From: DASXMT01 sp963755985
Lineage (GTDB): Bacteria; Actinomycetota; Acidimicrobiia; Acidimicrobiales; RAAP-2
Assembly: GCA_963755985.1 (NCBI GenBank)
Contig: CAVWLO010000003.1
Span: 1,169,891-1,233,890 of the forward strand
Direction of reading: 5' to 3'
DNA: 64,000 nt
How positions within the stretch are numbered: the first letter of the stretch is position 1; each line of letters opens with the position of its first letter. The notes beneath the pieces are model-generated. The model saw only the letters and a program-made list of their open reading frames with translations. It did no database searches and was not told the origin of the DNA. This document shows, in pieces, positions 42,139-51,133 of this stretch. The position numbers and the translations under genes were made by a program.

Positions 42139-43374
42139 ATGGGACGAACCGCCTGGACCACGACCGAGCGTCGCCCGACCCGCCAGATCCACGTCGGCTC
42201 CGTGGCCGTCGGCGGCGGTGCTCCTGTCACCGTGCAGTCGATGACCACCACCAAGACGGCCGACGCCGAGGGCACGCTCACCCAGATCTACGCTCTGGCC
42301 GCGGCCGGGGCCGACATCGTCCGTTGTACCTGCAACGAGGAGGCGGCAGCCGAGGGCCTGGCCCGGATCATCCCCCGATCGCCGGTACCCATCATCGCCG
42401 ACATCCACTTCCACCACGAGATGGCCCTCGCCGCGCTCGAAGCCGGCGTGCAGGGTCTCCGCCTCAACCCCGGAAACCTCCGCAAGGCCCATGAGATCAA
42501 GCAGGTGGCCTCGGAGGCCAAGGACCGCGGCGTACCCATCCGGATCGGCGTGAACGCCGGGTCGCTCCACCCCGACCTGTACAAGAAATTCGGGGGGGCC
42601 ACCCCCGAGGCGCTGGTGGAGTCGGCCCGGATGGAACTGGCCTACTTCGCCGAAGTCGGCTTCGAGGACGTGAAGATCTCGGTCAAGGCCTCGTCGGTGC
42701 CCCTGATGATCGAGTCCTACCGGCTGGCGTCGGAGACCTTCGATCATCCGCTCCATCTGGGGGTGACCGAGGCGGGGCCGCCACCGGCCGGATTGCTGAA
42801 GGGCACCGCCGGGATCGCCACCTTGCTGGCCGAGGGCATCGGCGACACCATCCGCTACTCGCTCACCGCTGATCCGGTCGAAGAGGCGAGGGCCGGGCGC
42901 CAACTGCTCGAGGCGTTGGGCCTTCGGGAGCGCAAGGGCCTCGACCTCATCGCCTGCCCGAGCTGTGGCCGGGCCGAGATCGACGTCATCGCGGTGGCCA
43001 AGGCGGCCCAGGAGGCCTTGGAGAACCGCAACCTCCCCATCCAGGTGGCCGTCATGGGCTGCGTGGTGAACGGCCCGGGTGAGGCCCGAGAGGCCGACCT
43101 CGGCATCGCCGCCGGCAAGCGACGAGGACACCTGTTCATCAAGGGCAAGATCATCCGCGTCGTCCCCGAGGCCGAGATGGTCTCGGCTCTGGTGGCCGAG
43201 GCCGAGCAGTTGGTGGCCGAGGGGGTCGAGGCCCGGCTGGCCCAAGCCGACGCCGGCGCCGAGGCCGAGGCCGAGGCCGACCGCCGAGCCCTACTCGAGG
43301 CCAAGGGAACCGATGCCAACGCCTCGGAGACCAAGGTCGACCTCATCCGGAAGAAGTACGGCGACGAGGGCTGA
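42139..43374 (+). CDS. ispG: 4-hydroxy-3-methylbut-2-enyl diphosphate synthase (flavodoxin/ferredoxin)
   Basis: This 411-residue iron-sulfur enzyme reduces MEcPP in the MEP isoprenoid pathway. It shows 'PVTVQSMTTTKTADAEGTL', 'PIIADIHFHHEMALAA' and the cluster cysteines in CPSC (Cys273, Cys276) and 'MGCVVNGPGEA' (Cys308). The C-terminus carries a short Ala/Glu repeat. It shows that the MEP pathway operates here, which bears on the broken dxr frame. Confidence 0.96.
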   Translation: MGRTAWTTTERRPTRQIHVGSVAVGGGAPVTVQSMTTTKTADAEGTLTQIYALAAAGADIVRCTCNEEAAAEGLARIIPRSPVPIIADIHFHHEMALAALEAGVQGLRLNPGNLRKAHEIKQVASEAKDRGVPIRIGVNAGSLHPDLYKKFGGATPEALVESARMELAYFAEVGFEDVKISVKASSVPLMIESYRLASETFDHPLHLGVTEAGPPPAGLLKGTAGIATLLAEGIGDTIRYSLTADPVEEARAGRQLLEALGLRERKGLDLIACPSCGRAEIDVIAVAKAAQEALENRNLPIQVAVMGCVVNGPGEAREADLGIAAGKRRGHLFIKGKIIRVVPEAEMVSALVAEAEQLVAEGVEARLAQADAGAEAEAEADRRALLEAKGTDANASETKVDLIRKKYGDEG

Positions 43375-43428
43375 TCGGCCGCCCTCCCCCGGAGGCGTTC
43401 ACCGAGCGGGGTCGGTACGCGGCGGCGG

Positions 43429-43434
43429 TAGGCT
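43429..43434 (+). promoter_or_regulatory. -10 hexamer TAGGCT before proS
   Basis: The hexamer ends eight bases before the proS ATG without a Shine-Dalgarno. Confidence 0.5.
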
Positions 43435-43442
43435 CGCCGACC

Positions 43443-45173
43443 ATGCGCATGTCCCGGCTCCTGCTCCGCACCCTTCGCCAGGCGCCGGCCGACGCCGAGG
43501 TGGCCAGCCACCAGCTGCTGGTCCGGGGCGGCTACATCCGGCGGCTCGCCTCGGGGGTGTACACCTTCCTGCCGCTCGGCCTCCGGGTGCTCCACAACAT
43601 CGAGAAGGTGGTCAGGGAGGAGCTCGACCGGGCCGGAAGCCAGGAGGTCCTCCTCCCCGCCCTGCATCCCCTGGAGCTCTGGCAGCAGAGCGGACGGGCC
43701 GAGCTGTTCGGCAGCGACGCCCTGCCCGCCTTCACCGTCGACGGCCGGGGTGGCACCTTCGTGCTCGGTCCCACCCACGAGGAGGTGGCCACCACCACCG
43801 TGGGCGCTGAGGTCGATTCCTATCGACAGCTGCCCCTCACCATCTACCAGGTCCAGGTGAAGTTCCGGGACGAGGCCCGGCCCCGCTTCGGGCTGCTGCG
43901 CACCCGCGAGCTGATCATGTGCGACGCCTATTCGTTCGACGTGGACAAGGAGGCCATGCAGGCCTCCTACCAGGTGGTCTATGACGCCTACGTGCGGATC
44001 TTCGAGCGGCTGGGCCTGAACGCCACCCCGGTCGAGGCCGAGTCGGGTGCGATCGGCGGGGACGTCAACCACGAGTTCATGGTTCCCTCCGCCGTGGGCG
44101 AGGACTTCTTCGTGCGCTGCCCCTCGTGCCACTACGCGGCCAACGTCGAGGCGGCCGAGCGGGGTGGGCCGGGCCTGGCGGCCGGCGAGCAGGCCCCACC
44201 GGCGGACCCCCCGCCGGTGGCCGAGCACCACACCCCCGGCCGCACCAGCGTGGACGGCGTGGTCGAGCACTTCGCTGACCGCGGCGTCGCCGCCGGGGAC
44301 GTATTGAAGAGCCTCGCCGTCCTCGATGACACCGGTGCGCCTGCCCTCCTGCTCGTCCCAGGGGACCGTGAGGCGCGGCTCCCGTCGGGCTGGCGGCTCT
44401 TCGAGGCGGCCGACTTCGCCGCCCACCCCAGCCTGGTGAAGGGGTTCCTCGGCCCGATGGGCCACCAGGGCGACGGCGTCTCGGTGGTCGCCGACCTCGG
44501 CGTCCGCCGGCCCGGCAGCTGGATCACCGGCGCCAACCGGGCCGACCACCACGCCTCCGGGGTCGTCCTGGGTCGGGACTTCGCCGTCGACCGGTGGGGA
44601 TCCTTCGTCGAGGTGACCACCGGCGACCCCTGCCCCCGGTGCGGGGAGCCGGTGGAGCTGGTGCGCTCGGTGGAGGCCGGCCACACATTCCAGCTGGGGA
44701 CCAAGTACTCCGACGTCATGCCCGGTGCCACCGTGGTCGACGAGGGTGGCACCGAGGTGCCCTTTTCCATGGGTTGCTTCGGCATGGGGGTGAGCCGGTT
44801 GCTGGCCGTCATGGCCGAGGAGTTCCACGACGACAAGGGCCTGGCCTGGCCGGCCGCGGTCGCGCCCTTCGACGTCCACCTCTTGGCCCTCGGGGCGGGC
44901 CGGTCGCCCGAGGTCGCCGAGGCGGCCGACCGGCTCTACCAGGAACTCTCCGACGCCGGCGTAGCCGTGCTCTATGACGACCGCGACGTGTCGCCCGGTG
45001 TCAAGTTCGCCGACGCTGATCTCTTGGGCCTGCCCGTACACGTGGTGGTTGGCTCGAAAGGCCTGGCCCGCGGGGTGGTGGAGTGGCGCACCCGCTCGAC
45101 CGGGGCAGAGCGCGACGTTGCCATCGATGCGGTCCTCGGGCAGCTGGGCCAGCACCGGCGGGACGGCCACTAA
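43443..45173 (+). CDS. proS: Prolyl-tRNA synthetase
   Basis: This 576-residue class II synthetase has motif 1 ('GVYTFLPLGLRVLHNIEKVV'), motif 2 ('YQVQVKFRDEARPRFGLLRTREL'-type region), an editing (INS) domain in the middle ('VVEHFADRGVAAGDVLKSL'), motif 3 'GCFGMGVSRLLAVMAEE' and a C-terminal anticodon-binding domain. This bacterial-type layout edits Ala-tRNA(Pro). It stands alone after ispG with its own predicted leaderless promoter. Confidence 0.95.
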   Translation: MRMSRLLLRTLRQAPADAEVASHQLLVRGGYIRRLASGVYTFLPLGLRVLHNIEKVVREELDRAGSQEVLLPALHPLELWQQSGRAELFGSDALPAFTVDGRGGTFVLGPTHEEVATTTVGAEVDSYRQLPLTIYQVQVKFRDEARPRFGLLRTRELIMCDAYSFDVDKEAMQASYQVVYDAYVRIFERLGLNATPVEAESGAIGGDVNHEFMVPSAVGEDFFVRCPSCHYAANVEAAERGGPGLAAGEQAPPADPPPVAEHHTPGRTSVDGVVEHFADRGVAAGDVLKSLAVLDDTGAPALLLVPGDREARLPSGWRLFEAADFAAHPSLVKGFLGPMGHQGDGVSVVADLGVRRPGSWITGANRADHHASGVVLGRDFAVDRWGSFVEVTTGDPCPRCGEPVELVRSVEAGHTFQLGTKYSDVMPGATVVDEGGTEVPFSMGCFGMGVSRLLAVMAEEFHDDKGLAWPAAVAPFDVHLLALGAGRSPEVAEAADRLYQELSDAGVAVLYDDRDVSPGVKFADADLLGLPVHVVVGSKGLARGVVEWRTRSTGAERDVAIDAVLGQLGQHRRDGH

Positions 45174-45277
45174 TTCCATCGGCGACCAACTGGCCGGTCA
45201 GCGTGGAAACGACCGGGATCGAACCGCAAACAGAGCCCAAAACCCCTCCGACCAGGGAGACAGAAAACGGGCGGTCC

Positions 45278-45286
45278 TGATATACT
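45278..45286 (+). promoter_or_regulatory. Extended -10 promoter (TGaTATACT) before rimP
   Basis: TG-A-TATACT is a near-consensus extended -10. Transcription would start around 45293, giving a leader of about 140 bases before rimP. No clear -35 is visible. Confidence 0.6.
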
Positions 45287-45327
45287 GTACCCCTGCCGTT
45301 CGGTTGAAGTGGAGTGACGCTGGCAAG

Positions 45328-45357
45328 GCGTGGGCGGACAGCCCACGCTTTTGTTTT
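45328..45357 (+). terminator. Intrinsic terminator/attenuator in the rimP leader
   Basis: GCGTGGGC and GCCCACGC form a perfect 8-bp stem with a five-base loop, followed by TTTTGTTTT. It lies between the promoter and rimP, so it probably attenuates the rimP-nusA-infB operon. Confidence 0.75.
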
Positions 45358-45435
45358 CCGTGGTCATTCCCTCCGACCGGCAGGCATGGACGAGACAATG
45401 ACGACCCTACCGACCCGAAGAGAGGAGAGACACAG

Positions 45436-45996
45436 ATGGCTGAAGAACTGTTCGCTCTCCTTGCGCCGGTCCTGGCCGATTCTGCTCTGGAGCTGATCGA
45501 CGTCGAGGTCCGGTCGGGTGTGGTGCTGGTCACCGTCGACCGGGAGGGCGGGGTCGACCTGGAGGCGCTCACCCAGGCCAATCGGGCGGTGTCGAACCTC
45601 CTCGACGAGCACGACCCCTTCCCCGGGCACTACACCCTCGAGGTCTCGAGCCCCGGTGTCGAGCGGACCCTGCGGACCCCCGACCATTTCGCCCGCGCCA
45701 TCGGGGAGAAGGTCAGCGTCAAGACCCGCCCCCAGGTCGAGGGCGATCGTCGCCTGACCGGGACGCTGGTGGGCTCCGACGACCAGGGCCTGGTGCTGCG
45801 GATCGAGGGCGGAGCGGCGGGAGACCGCCGGCTGGGCTACGCCGACATCGACCGGGCCCGGACTGTCTTTGCATGGGGCCCCGCCCCGCGCCCCACCGCC
45901 GGGGCCAAGAACACACCGAAAGCGAAGGCCAAGAACAGCCCGAAGCAAAAGGCTGCCGGAACCGCGCAGAAGAGGAAGCAGGTCACCACGCCATGA
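45436..45996 (+). CDS. rimP: Ribosome maturation factor RimP
   Basis: This 186-residue 30S maturation factor has 'ALELIDVEVRSGVVLVTVDREGG' and 'YTLEVSSPGVERTLRTPDHF', the RimP core. A Lys-rich tail (about 30 residues) is an extra. The ATG at 45436 follows AGAGGAGAG. The stop overlaps the nusA ATG (ATGA), which begins the conserved rimP-nusA-ylxR-infB-rbfA-truB-ribF order. Confidence 0.95.
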   Translation: MAEELFALLAPVLADSALELIDVEVRSGVVLVTVDREGGVDLEALTQANRAVSNLLDEHDPFPGHYTLEVSSPGVERTLRTPDHFARAIGEKVSVKTRPQVEGDRRLTGTLVGSDDQGLVLRIEGGAAGDRRLGYADIDRARTVFAWGPAPRPTAGAKNTPKAKAKNSPKQKAAGTAQKRKQVTTP

Positions 45997-47264
45997 GCAA
46001 GACGAACTTCGAGTTCCTCGATGCCCTCGGTCAGATTGCTCGCGATAAAGGGATCTCGGTCGAGGCACTTCTCGACGCCCTGGCCAACGCCCTGGTGGCG
46101 GCCTACAAGCGCACCCCCGAGGCGGCCGAGGAGGCGGTGGTCACCATCGACCCCGAGTCGGGCGAGATCCGCGTCTACGGACAGGAGCTCGACGAGGACG
46201 GCAACGTCACCCGCGAGTGGGACGACACGCCGGACGACTTCGGCCGGATCGCGGCCCAAACGGCCAAGCAGGTCATCCTCCAGCGCATCCGCGAAGTGGA
46301 GCGGGATCTCAAGTACGAGGAGTACGCCGGCCGCGAGGGCGACATCGTCACCGGGATCGTCCAGCAGACCGACAACCGCTACACCCTCCTCGACCTGGGG
46401 AAGGTGGAGGCATTGCTGCCCCAGGCCGAGCAGGTCTCCTATGAGCGCTACGAGCACGGCGCCCGTTTGAAGGCCTACATCGTCGAGGTCCGCAAGACGA
46501 CCAAGGGACCCCAGATCGTGGTCAGCCGGAGCCATCCCGGTCTGATCAAGCGGCTGTTCGAGCTCGAGGTGCCCGAGATCTCCTCGGGCGCGGTCGAGAT
46601 CAAGGCGGCGGCCCGGGAGCCCGGGCATCGCACCAAGATCGCCGTATGGTCCAACGATCCGAACGTCGACCCGGTGGGCGCCTGCGTGGGCGCCCGGGGA
46701 TCCCGCGTCCGCATGGTGACCAACGAGCTCCGGGGGGAGCGGGTGGACGTCGTCCCGTACTCGGACGACCCGGTCGAGCTCATCCAGAGCGCCTTGGCCC
46801 CGGCCCGGGTACGCGAGGTCCGCCTGGACGACGAGACGGGCACGGCCACGGTCATCGTCAGCGACTACCAGCTGTCCCTGGCCATCGGGAAGGAGGGGCA
46901 GAACGCCCGCCTGGCCGCCCGCCTCACCGGATGGCGGATCGACATCAAGAGCGAGACGCAGCTGGCCGAGGAGGAGGCCGGGTACGGCGGCGAGGAGTGG
47001 GCCCAGGGCGAGTGGGTCCAAAACGACGCGGGCGAGATGGTCTGGCAGCCCGCCGAGGGCGGCGAGGCCCTCTCGGCCTCGCAATGGTCGGAGGGGGCCG
47101 AGGGCGCCGATGGAGCTGTGGGTGCTGTCGGAGACGCCGGTGCCGACGGGGCCACCCCGGGCGAGCCGGCCGTAGCACCGGAACCGTCACCGGCCGCCGA
47201 ACCGGCCCCGGTGGCCAATCCGGCATCGGGCGCTGGGGCGCTGACCGGGGAGAATCCGGCATAG
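45993..47264 (+). CDS. nusA: Transcription termination/antitermination protein NusA
   Basis: This 423-residue factor binds RNA polymerase and nascent RNA. Order: N-terminal RNAP-binding domain, S1 domain ('GIVQQTDNRYTLLDLGKVEALLP'), and two KH domains ('PVGACVGARGSRVRMVTNEL' and 'LAIGKEGQNARLAARLTGWRI'). A Gly/Ala/Glu tail of about 90 residues ends the protein. The stop TAG follows ATA, which overlaps the apparent start of the ylxR gene. Confidence 0.96.
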   Translation: MSKTNFEFLDALGQIARDKGISVEALLDALANALVAAYKRTPEAAEEAVVTIDPESGEIRVYGQELDEDGNVTREWDDTPDDFGRIAAQTAKQVILQRIREVERDLKYEEYAGREGDIVTGIVQQTDNRYTLLDLGKVEALLPQAEQVSYERYEHGARLKAYIVEVRKTTKGPQIVVSRSHPGLIKRLFELEVPEISSGAVEIKAAAREPGHRTKIAVWSNDPNVDPVGACVGARGSRVRMVTNELRGERVDVVPYSDDPVELIQSALAPARVREVRLDDETGTATVIVSDYQLSLAIGKEGQNARLAARLTGWRIDIKSETQLAEEEAGYGGEEWAQGEWVQNDAGEMVWQPAEGGEALSASQWSEGAEGADGAVGAVGDAGADGATPGEPAVAPEPSPAAEPAPVANPASGAGALTGENPA

Positions 47265-47593
47265 CCCCCATCCGGACCTGCATCGGCTGCCGGCGCACAG
47301 CGACGCCGGACCAGCTGGTGCGGATGACCCGTCTCCCCGACGGCGAAGTGGTCGTGGGACGGGACGCACCTGGTCGAGGTGCCTGGTTGTGCCGGTCGTC
47401 GACCTCGTGCATGGAGCGTGCCCTGCGTGGCGGGGCGTTGGCCCGGGCCGTTCGCGGCCCGGTTGCTCCAGACCAGGTCGAAAGGCTGCGAACCGCCCTG
47501 AGCCGGGCCGAAGGAGGACCCGGCCCTGTGATGTGCGAGGATAGAGGTTCGCATGTGCGAGTCGACGAATGCGAAGTGAACGAAGGACAGTAG
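47261..47593 (+). CDS. ylxR: YlxR (DUF448) RNA-binding protein, non-canonical start
   Basis: The product (about 110 residues) has the DUF448 signature 'RTCIGCRRTATPDQLVRM' and 'GRGAWLCRS'. No ATG, GTG or TTG occurs near the expected N-terminus. The candidates are ATA at 47261, which overlaps the nusA stop (ATAG), and ATC at 47270. Translation by coupling or a sequencing error are both possible. YlxR lies between nusA and infB in most bacteria and is thought to modulate RNA-related activities. Confidence 0.82.
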   Translation: MAPIRTCIGCRRTATPDQLVRMTRLPDGEVVVGRDAPGRGAWLCRSSTSCMERALRGGALARAVRGPVAPDQVERLRTALSRAEGGPGPVMCEDRGSHVRVDECEVNEGQ

Positions 47594-47599
47594 GAGCCG

Positions 47600-50500
47600 T
47601 TGCCCAAGAAGATCCGCGTCTACGAGCTGGCCCATGAGCTCGGTCTGACCAACAAAGAGGCCCTTGACCTCTGCCTCTCTCTCGGGATGGGGGTCAAGAG
47701 CCATTCTTCGTCCATCGAGGACGCGCAGGCAGACCGCGCCCGCCGAAAGGCCGACCGCGAGGGCCTGCGCCGTCCGGTGCAGCCAGAAGAGCCTGCCGCG
47801 CCGGCCAAGGCCACGAAGAAGGCAGCGGCCAAGAAGGTCGCCGCCACCACCGAGAAGCCCGCTCCCGCTCCGTCCACGCCCGACGGGGAGAACCCGCCGG
47901 CCTCGACGCCGGCTCCTGGCGTGGCGGCCACCGATCTTCCCGAGGACCGCGGTGGGTCGTCCACACCCATCAAGCGCTCCGGTGCCCGCCTCGTCACCAG
48001 TCGACCCTCATCCGAACTGCCCGCATCGACCGGTCCTGCTCTGGTGCGCTCCGGCCCGGCGGCGGCTCCCGCTGCACCCCGGCCCGCACCGGCGGCCCCG
48101 CCCCGCCCCGCCCAACGCCCCACCCCGGCACCGGCACCCGCTCCGGCCCCACAGGCCCCGGCCGCAGCGCCTCCGGCTCCGGCCCCACAGGCCCCGCCCG
48201 CAGCGCCTCCGGCGGCTCCGGCTCCCGCGGCATCGGCCCCGGCCGCGCCGGCGGTAGCCCCAGCATCTCCAGCCGCACCACCGGCCCAGACGCCCCCGGC
48301 GGCTCCTGCACCACCGGCCCCGCGTGAGACGGCGACACCGGCCGCGCCGGCTGCATCGGCTCCCGCCCCACCGGCGCCGGCTGCATCGGCTCCCACCCCA
48401 CCGGCCCCGCCCTCGTCGGGGCCGGCCCGGCCGCCCACCAGCCAATCGGGCCGGCCCGTTCCGCCCCCACCGGGCGGTCCACCCCGATCGGTCAGCGGTC
48501 GACCGATCCCGCCACCCCCCGGCGCGGGTGGCCGGCGCACCCCTCCGGGAGCCGGCCGTCCCGGCCCGGGTGGTCCGAGCGGCCGCCCGACCGGCGGCGG
48601 CTATGCCGGCCGTCCCGGTGGCGGAGGAGCCGGACGCCCCGGTGGTAGTGGCGGCGGCGGATTCGGCGCCCGACCCGGGGGCGGTGGTGGCTTCACCGGC
48701 GGTCGTCCCGGTGGCCCCGGAGGGCCCGGCGGTGGCCCCGGCGGTCCGCCCGGCCGCGGTGGACCGGGCATGGGACGAGGCCGCCCCAACCAGCGCCGGC
48801 CACGCCGCCGGCGTCGGAATCTCGAAGAGCTGGAGCCGACCCAGCTCACCGCCTACACGCCCTCGACCGCCCCGGTGCCCGACACCGAGGTCATCGTGGA
48901 GCGCGGCTCCACCGCCCGCGACCTCGGCCCCAAGCTGAACCGGTCGGCGGGAGACGTGATCCGCTTCCTCCTCCTCCAAGGCGAGATGGTCACCGCCACC
49001 CAGTCACTGACCGACGACATGATCGAGTTGTTCGCGGCCGAACTGGGTGCGAACGTCCGGCTGGTCGACCCGGGCGAGGAGCGGGAGGCCGAGCTGTTGG
49101 CCAAGTTCTTCGACGACGACGAGGAAGAAGAGGACGAGGCCGATCTGCGCCCCCGGCCGCCCGTGGTCACGGTCATGGGCCACGTCGACCACGGCAAGAC
49201 GCTCCTGCTCGACCGCATCCGGTCGGCCAACGTGGTGGCCGGCGAGGCCGGCGGGATCACCCAGCACATCGGTGCGTACCAGGTCGACTACAACGGCAGC
49301 GCCATCACCTTCATCGACACCCCGGGCCACGAGGCGTTCACCGCCATGCGAGCCCGCGGGGCCGAGGTCACCGACATCGTGGTCCTGGTGGTGGCGGCCG
49401 ACGACGGCGTGATGCCGCAGACCATCGAGGCCATCAACCACGCCAGGGCGGCCGAGGTGCCGATCATCGTGGCCGTCAACAAGATCGACCGGGAGGAGGC
49501 CGATCCCAACCGGGTGCTGCAGCAGCTCTCGGAGCAAGGACTGGTCCCCGAGGCCTGGGGCGGCGACACCATCACCGTGGAGGTCTCCGCCCTCCAGAGC
49601 CTCGGCATCGACGACCTGTTGGAGCAGATCCTCCTGGTCGCTGAGATCGAGGAGCTGGTGGCCAGCCCCGAGGGTCCGGCACGCGGGTTCGTCATCGAGG
49701 CCGAGCTCGAGGTGGGCCGCGGCCCGGTGGCCTCGGTCATCGTGGAGCGGGGCACGCTTCGTGTCGGCGACCCCATCGTGGCCGGGGCGGCGTGGGGGAA
49801 GGTCAAGGCCCTGGTCGACGACCACGGCGACCAGATCAAAGAGGCCCCCCCGTCGACCCCCGTGCAGGTGCTCGGGTTCTCGGAGCCGCCCAACGCCGGC
49901 GACGAGCTCCGCGTGGCTCCCGAGCTGTCCCAGGCCCGCACCATCGGCGAGGCCCGGGCCCACCGCTACCGGGTGGCCGGGCACGTGCCGGCGGCCGCTT
50001 CGGCGCTGGGCGGAGCCAAGTTGGAGGATCTCTTCGAGCAGATCCAACGGGGCGAGACAGCCACGTTGAACATCATCCTCAAGGCCGACGTCCAGGGCTC
50101 GTTGGAGGCGATCACCGAGAGCCTGCGGAAGCTCGAGCGCGACGACGTCAAGCTCAGCTTCGTGCAACGGGGCGTGGGCGGGATCACCGAGAACGACGTG
50201 CAGACGGCTCAGGCCTCGAACGCCACCATCATCGGCTTCAACGTCCGACCCGACCGTCGGGCCCGCGAGCAAGCGGAGAAGTCCAACGTCGAGATCCGGA
50301 CCTACGAGATCATCTACAACCTGCTCGAGGACATCCAGGCGGCCATGCTCGGCTTGCTCGCTCCCGTCTTCGAGGAGGTGGTCACCGGTGAGGCCGAGGT
50401 CCGCGAGGTCTTCCGGGTGCCGAGGATCGGGGCCATCGCCGGGTGCTACGTCCGAGAGGGTGTCATCACCCGCGGGTCCAAGGTGCGCTTCCTCCGCGAG

Positions 50501-50668
50501 GGCGTGGTCATCTGGAAGGGCTCGATTACGTCCCTGCGCCGCTTCAAGGACGATGCTCGCGAGGTGTCCGCCGGCTTCGAGTGCGGTATCGGACTCTCCG
50601 ACTACCAGGACCTGAAGCAGGGCGACGTGATCGAGACCTACGAAGAGCGCGAGATCCCCCGGACCTGA
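47600..50668 (+). CDS. infB: Translation initiation factor IF-2
   Basis: This 1022-residue factor loads initiator tRNA on the 30S subunit. It has an N-terminal IF2_N domain ('VYELAHELGLTNKEALDLC'), about 380 low-complexity Ala/Pro then Gly/Arg residues, a second IF2_N region, and a G domain with GHVDHGKT (about 527), DTPGHEAF and NKIDRE, followed by domains II-IV. The low-complexity block includes tandem DNA repeats. TTG start with AGGAG three bases before it. Confidence 0.97.
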   Translation: MPKKIRVYELAHELGLTNKEALDLCLSLGMGVKSHSSSIEDAQADRARRKADREGLRRPVQPEEPAAPAKATKKAAAKKVAATTEKPAPAPSTPDGENPPASTPAPGVAATDLPEDRGGSSTPIKRSGARLVTSRPSSELPASTGPALVRSGPAAAPAAPRPAPAAPPRPAQRPTPAPAPAPAPQAPAAAPPAPAPQAPPAAPPAAPAPAASAPAAPAVAPASPAAPPAQTPPAAPAPPAPRETATPAAPAASAPAPPAPAASAPTPPAPPSSGPARPPTSQSGRPVPPPPGGPPRSVSGRPIPPPPGAGGRRTPPGAGRPGPGGPSGRPTGGGYAGRPGGGGAGRPGGSGGGGFGARPGGGGGFTGGRPGGPGGPGGGPGGPPGRGGPGMGRGRPNQRRPRRRRRNLEELEPTQLTAYTPSTAPVPDTEVIVERGSTARDLGPKLNRSAGDVIRFLLLQGEMVTATQSLTDDMIELFAAELGANVRLVDPGEEREAELLAKFFDDDEEEEDEADLRPRPPVVTVMGHVDHGKTLLLDRIRSANVVAGEAGGITQHIGAYQVDYNGSAITFIDTPGHEAFTAMRARGAEVTDIVVLVVAADDGVMPQTIEAINHARAAEVPIIVAVNKIDREEADPNRVLQQLSEQGLVPEAWGGDTITVEVSALQSLGIDDLLEQILLVAEIEELVASPEGPARGFVIEAELEVGRGPVASVIVERGTLRVGDPIVAGAAWGKVKALVDDHGDQIKEAPPSTPVQVLGFSEPPNAGDELRVAPELSQARTIGEARAHRYRVAGHVPAAASALGGAKLEDLFEQIQRGETATLNIILKADVQGSLEAITESLRKLERDDVKLSFVQRGVGGITENDVQTAQASNATIIGFNVRPDRRAREQAEKSNVEIRTYEIIYNLLEDIQAAMLGLLAPVFEEVVTGEAEVREVFRVPRIGAIAGCYVREGVITRGSKVRFLREGVVIWKGSITSLRRFKDDAREVSAGFECGIGLSDYQDLKQGDVIETYEEREIPRT
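48141..48212 (+). repeat. 36-bp-period tandem repeat in the infB Ala/Pro region
   Basis: Copies beginning at 48141 and 48177 share CTCCGGCCCCACAGGCCCCG and beyond, again in frame. Another 33-bp-period repeat (GGCTGCATCGGCTCCC) follows near 48350-48410. Confidence 0.75.
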
Positions 50669-50722
50669 CCCGGTTCCGGGGGACCATCGAGCCGGGCCCC
50701 GGGGCCCGGACCGGAGAAGCTG

Positions 50723-51133
50723 ATGCCTGGTCGCCGCCATGACAACCGAGGTACGGCCCCGTACGCGAGGTCGCTCCGGGTCAACCAGGTCCTCCGTCAG
50801 ATCCTGGCCGAGGAGCTCGAGCGATTGGCCGATGCCGACGAACGACTACGCCTGGTGACCATCACCGCGGTGGACACGGCACCCGACCTACGTACGGCCC
50901 GCGTGTACCTGAGCTCGATGTCCGATGACGCGGCGGCGGCCCTGGCCGATCGGCGGGTGGCCCTCCAGCGCTCGATGGGGAGCCAGGTGCGGATGAAGCG
51001 GACGCCGCTGCTGGCCTTCGAGCTCGACCCGGCCGTCGTCGCCGGCGACCGGGTGGAGGACGTGTTGCGCCGGCTCCGCCAGCTCGAGCAGCGACGCGAC
51101 GCCACCGCCGACGAGGACCAGCCGGACCGGTGA
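50723..51133 (+). CDS. rbfA: Ribosome-binding factor A
   Basis: This 136-residue KH-fold protein assists 30S maturation and cold adaptation. It has 'RVNQVLRQILAEELERL', 'VTITAVDTAPDLRTARVYLS' and 'RMKRTPLLAFELDP', the RbfA pattern. It starts with ATG 55 bases after infB and its stop overlaps the truB GTG. Confidence 0.95.
   Translation: MPGRRHDNRGTAPYARSLRVNQVLRQILAEELERLADADERLRLVTITAVDTAPDLRTARVYLSSMSDDAAAALADRRVALQRSMGSQVRMKRTPLLAFELDPAVVAGDRVEDVLRRLRQLEQRRDATADEDQPDR

Noticed and set aside
42855..45179. A 774-codon open frame opposite ispG/proS
   Set aside because: Both opposing genes are certain. The antisense protein shows only the His/Gly/Asp-rich composition expected from a shadow frame.
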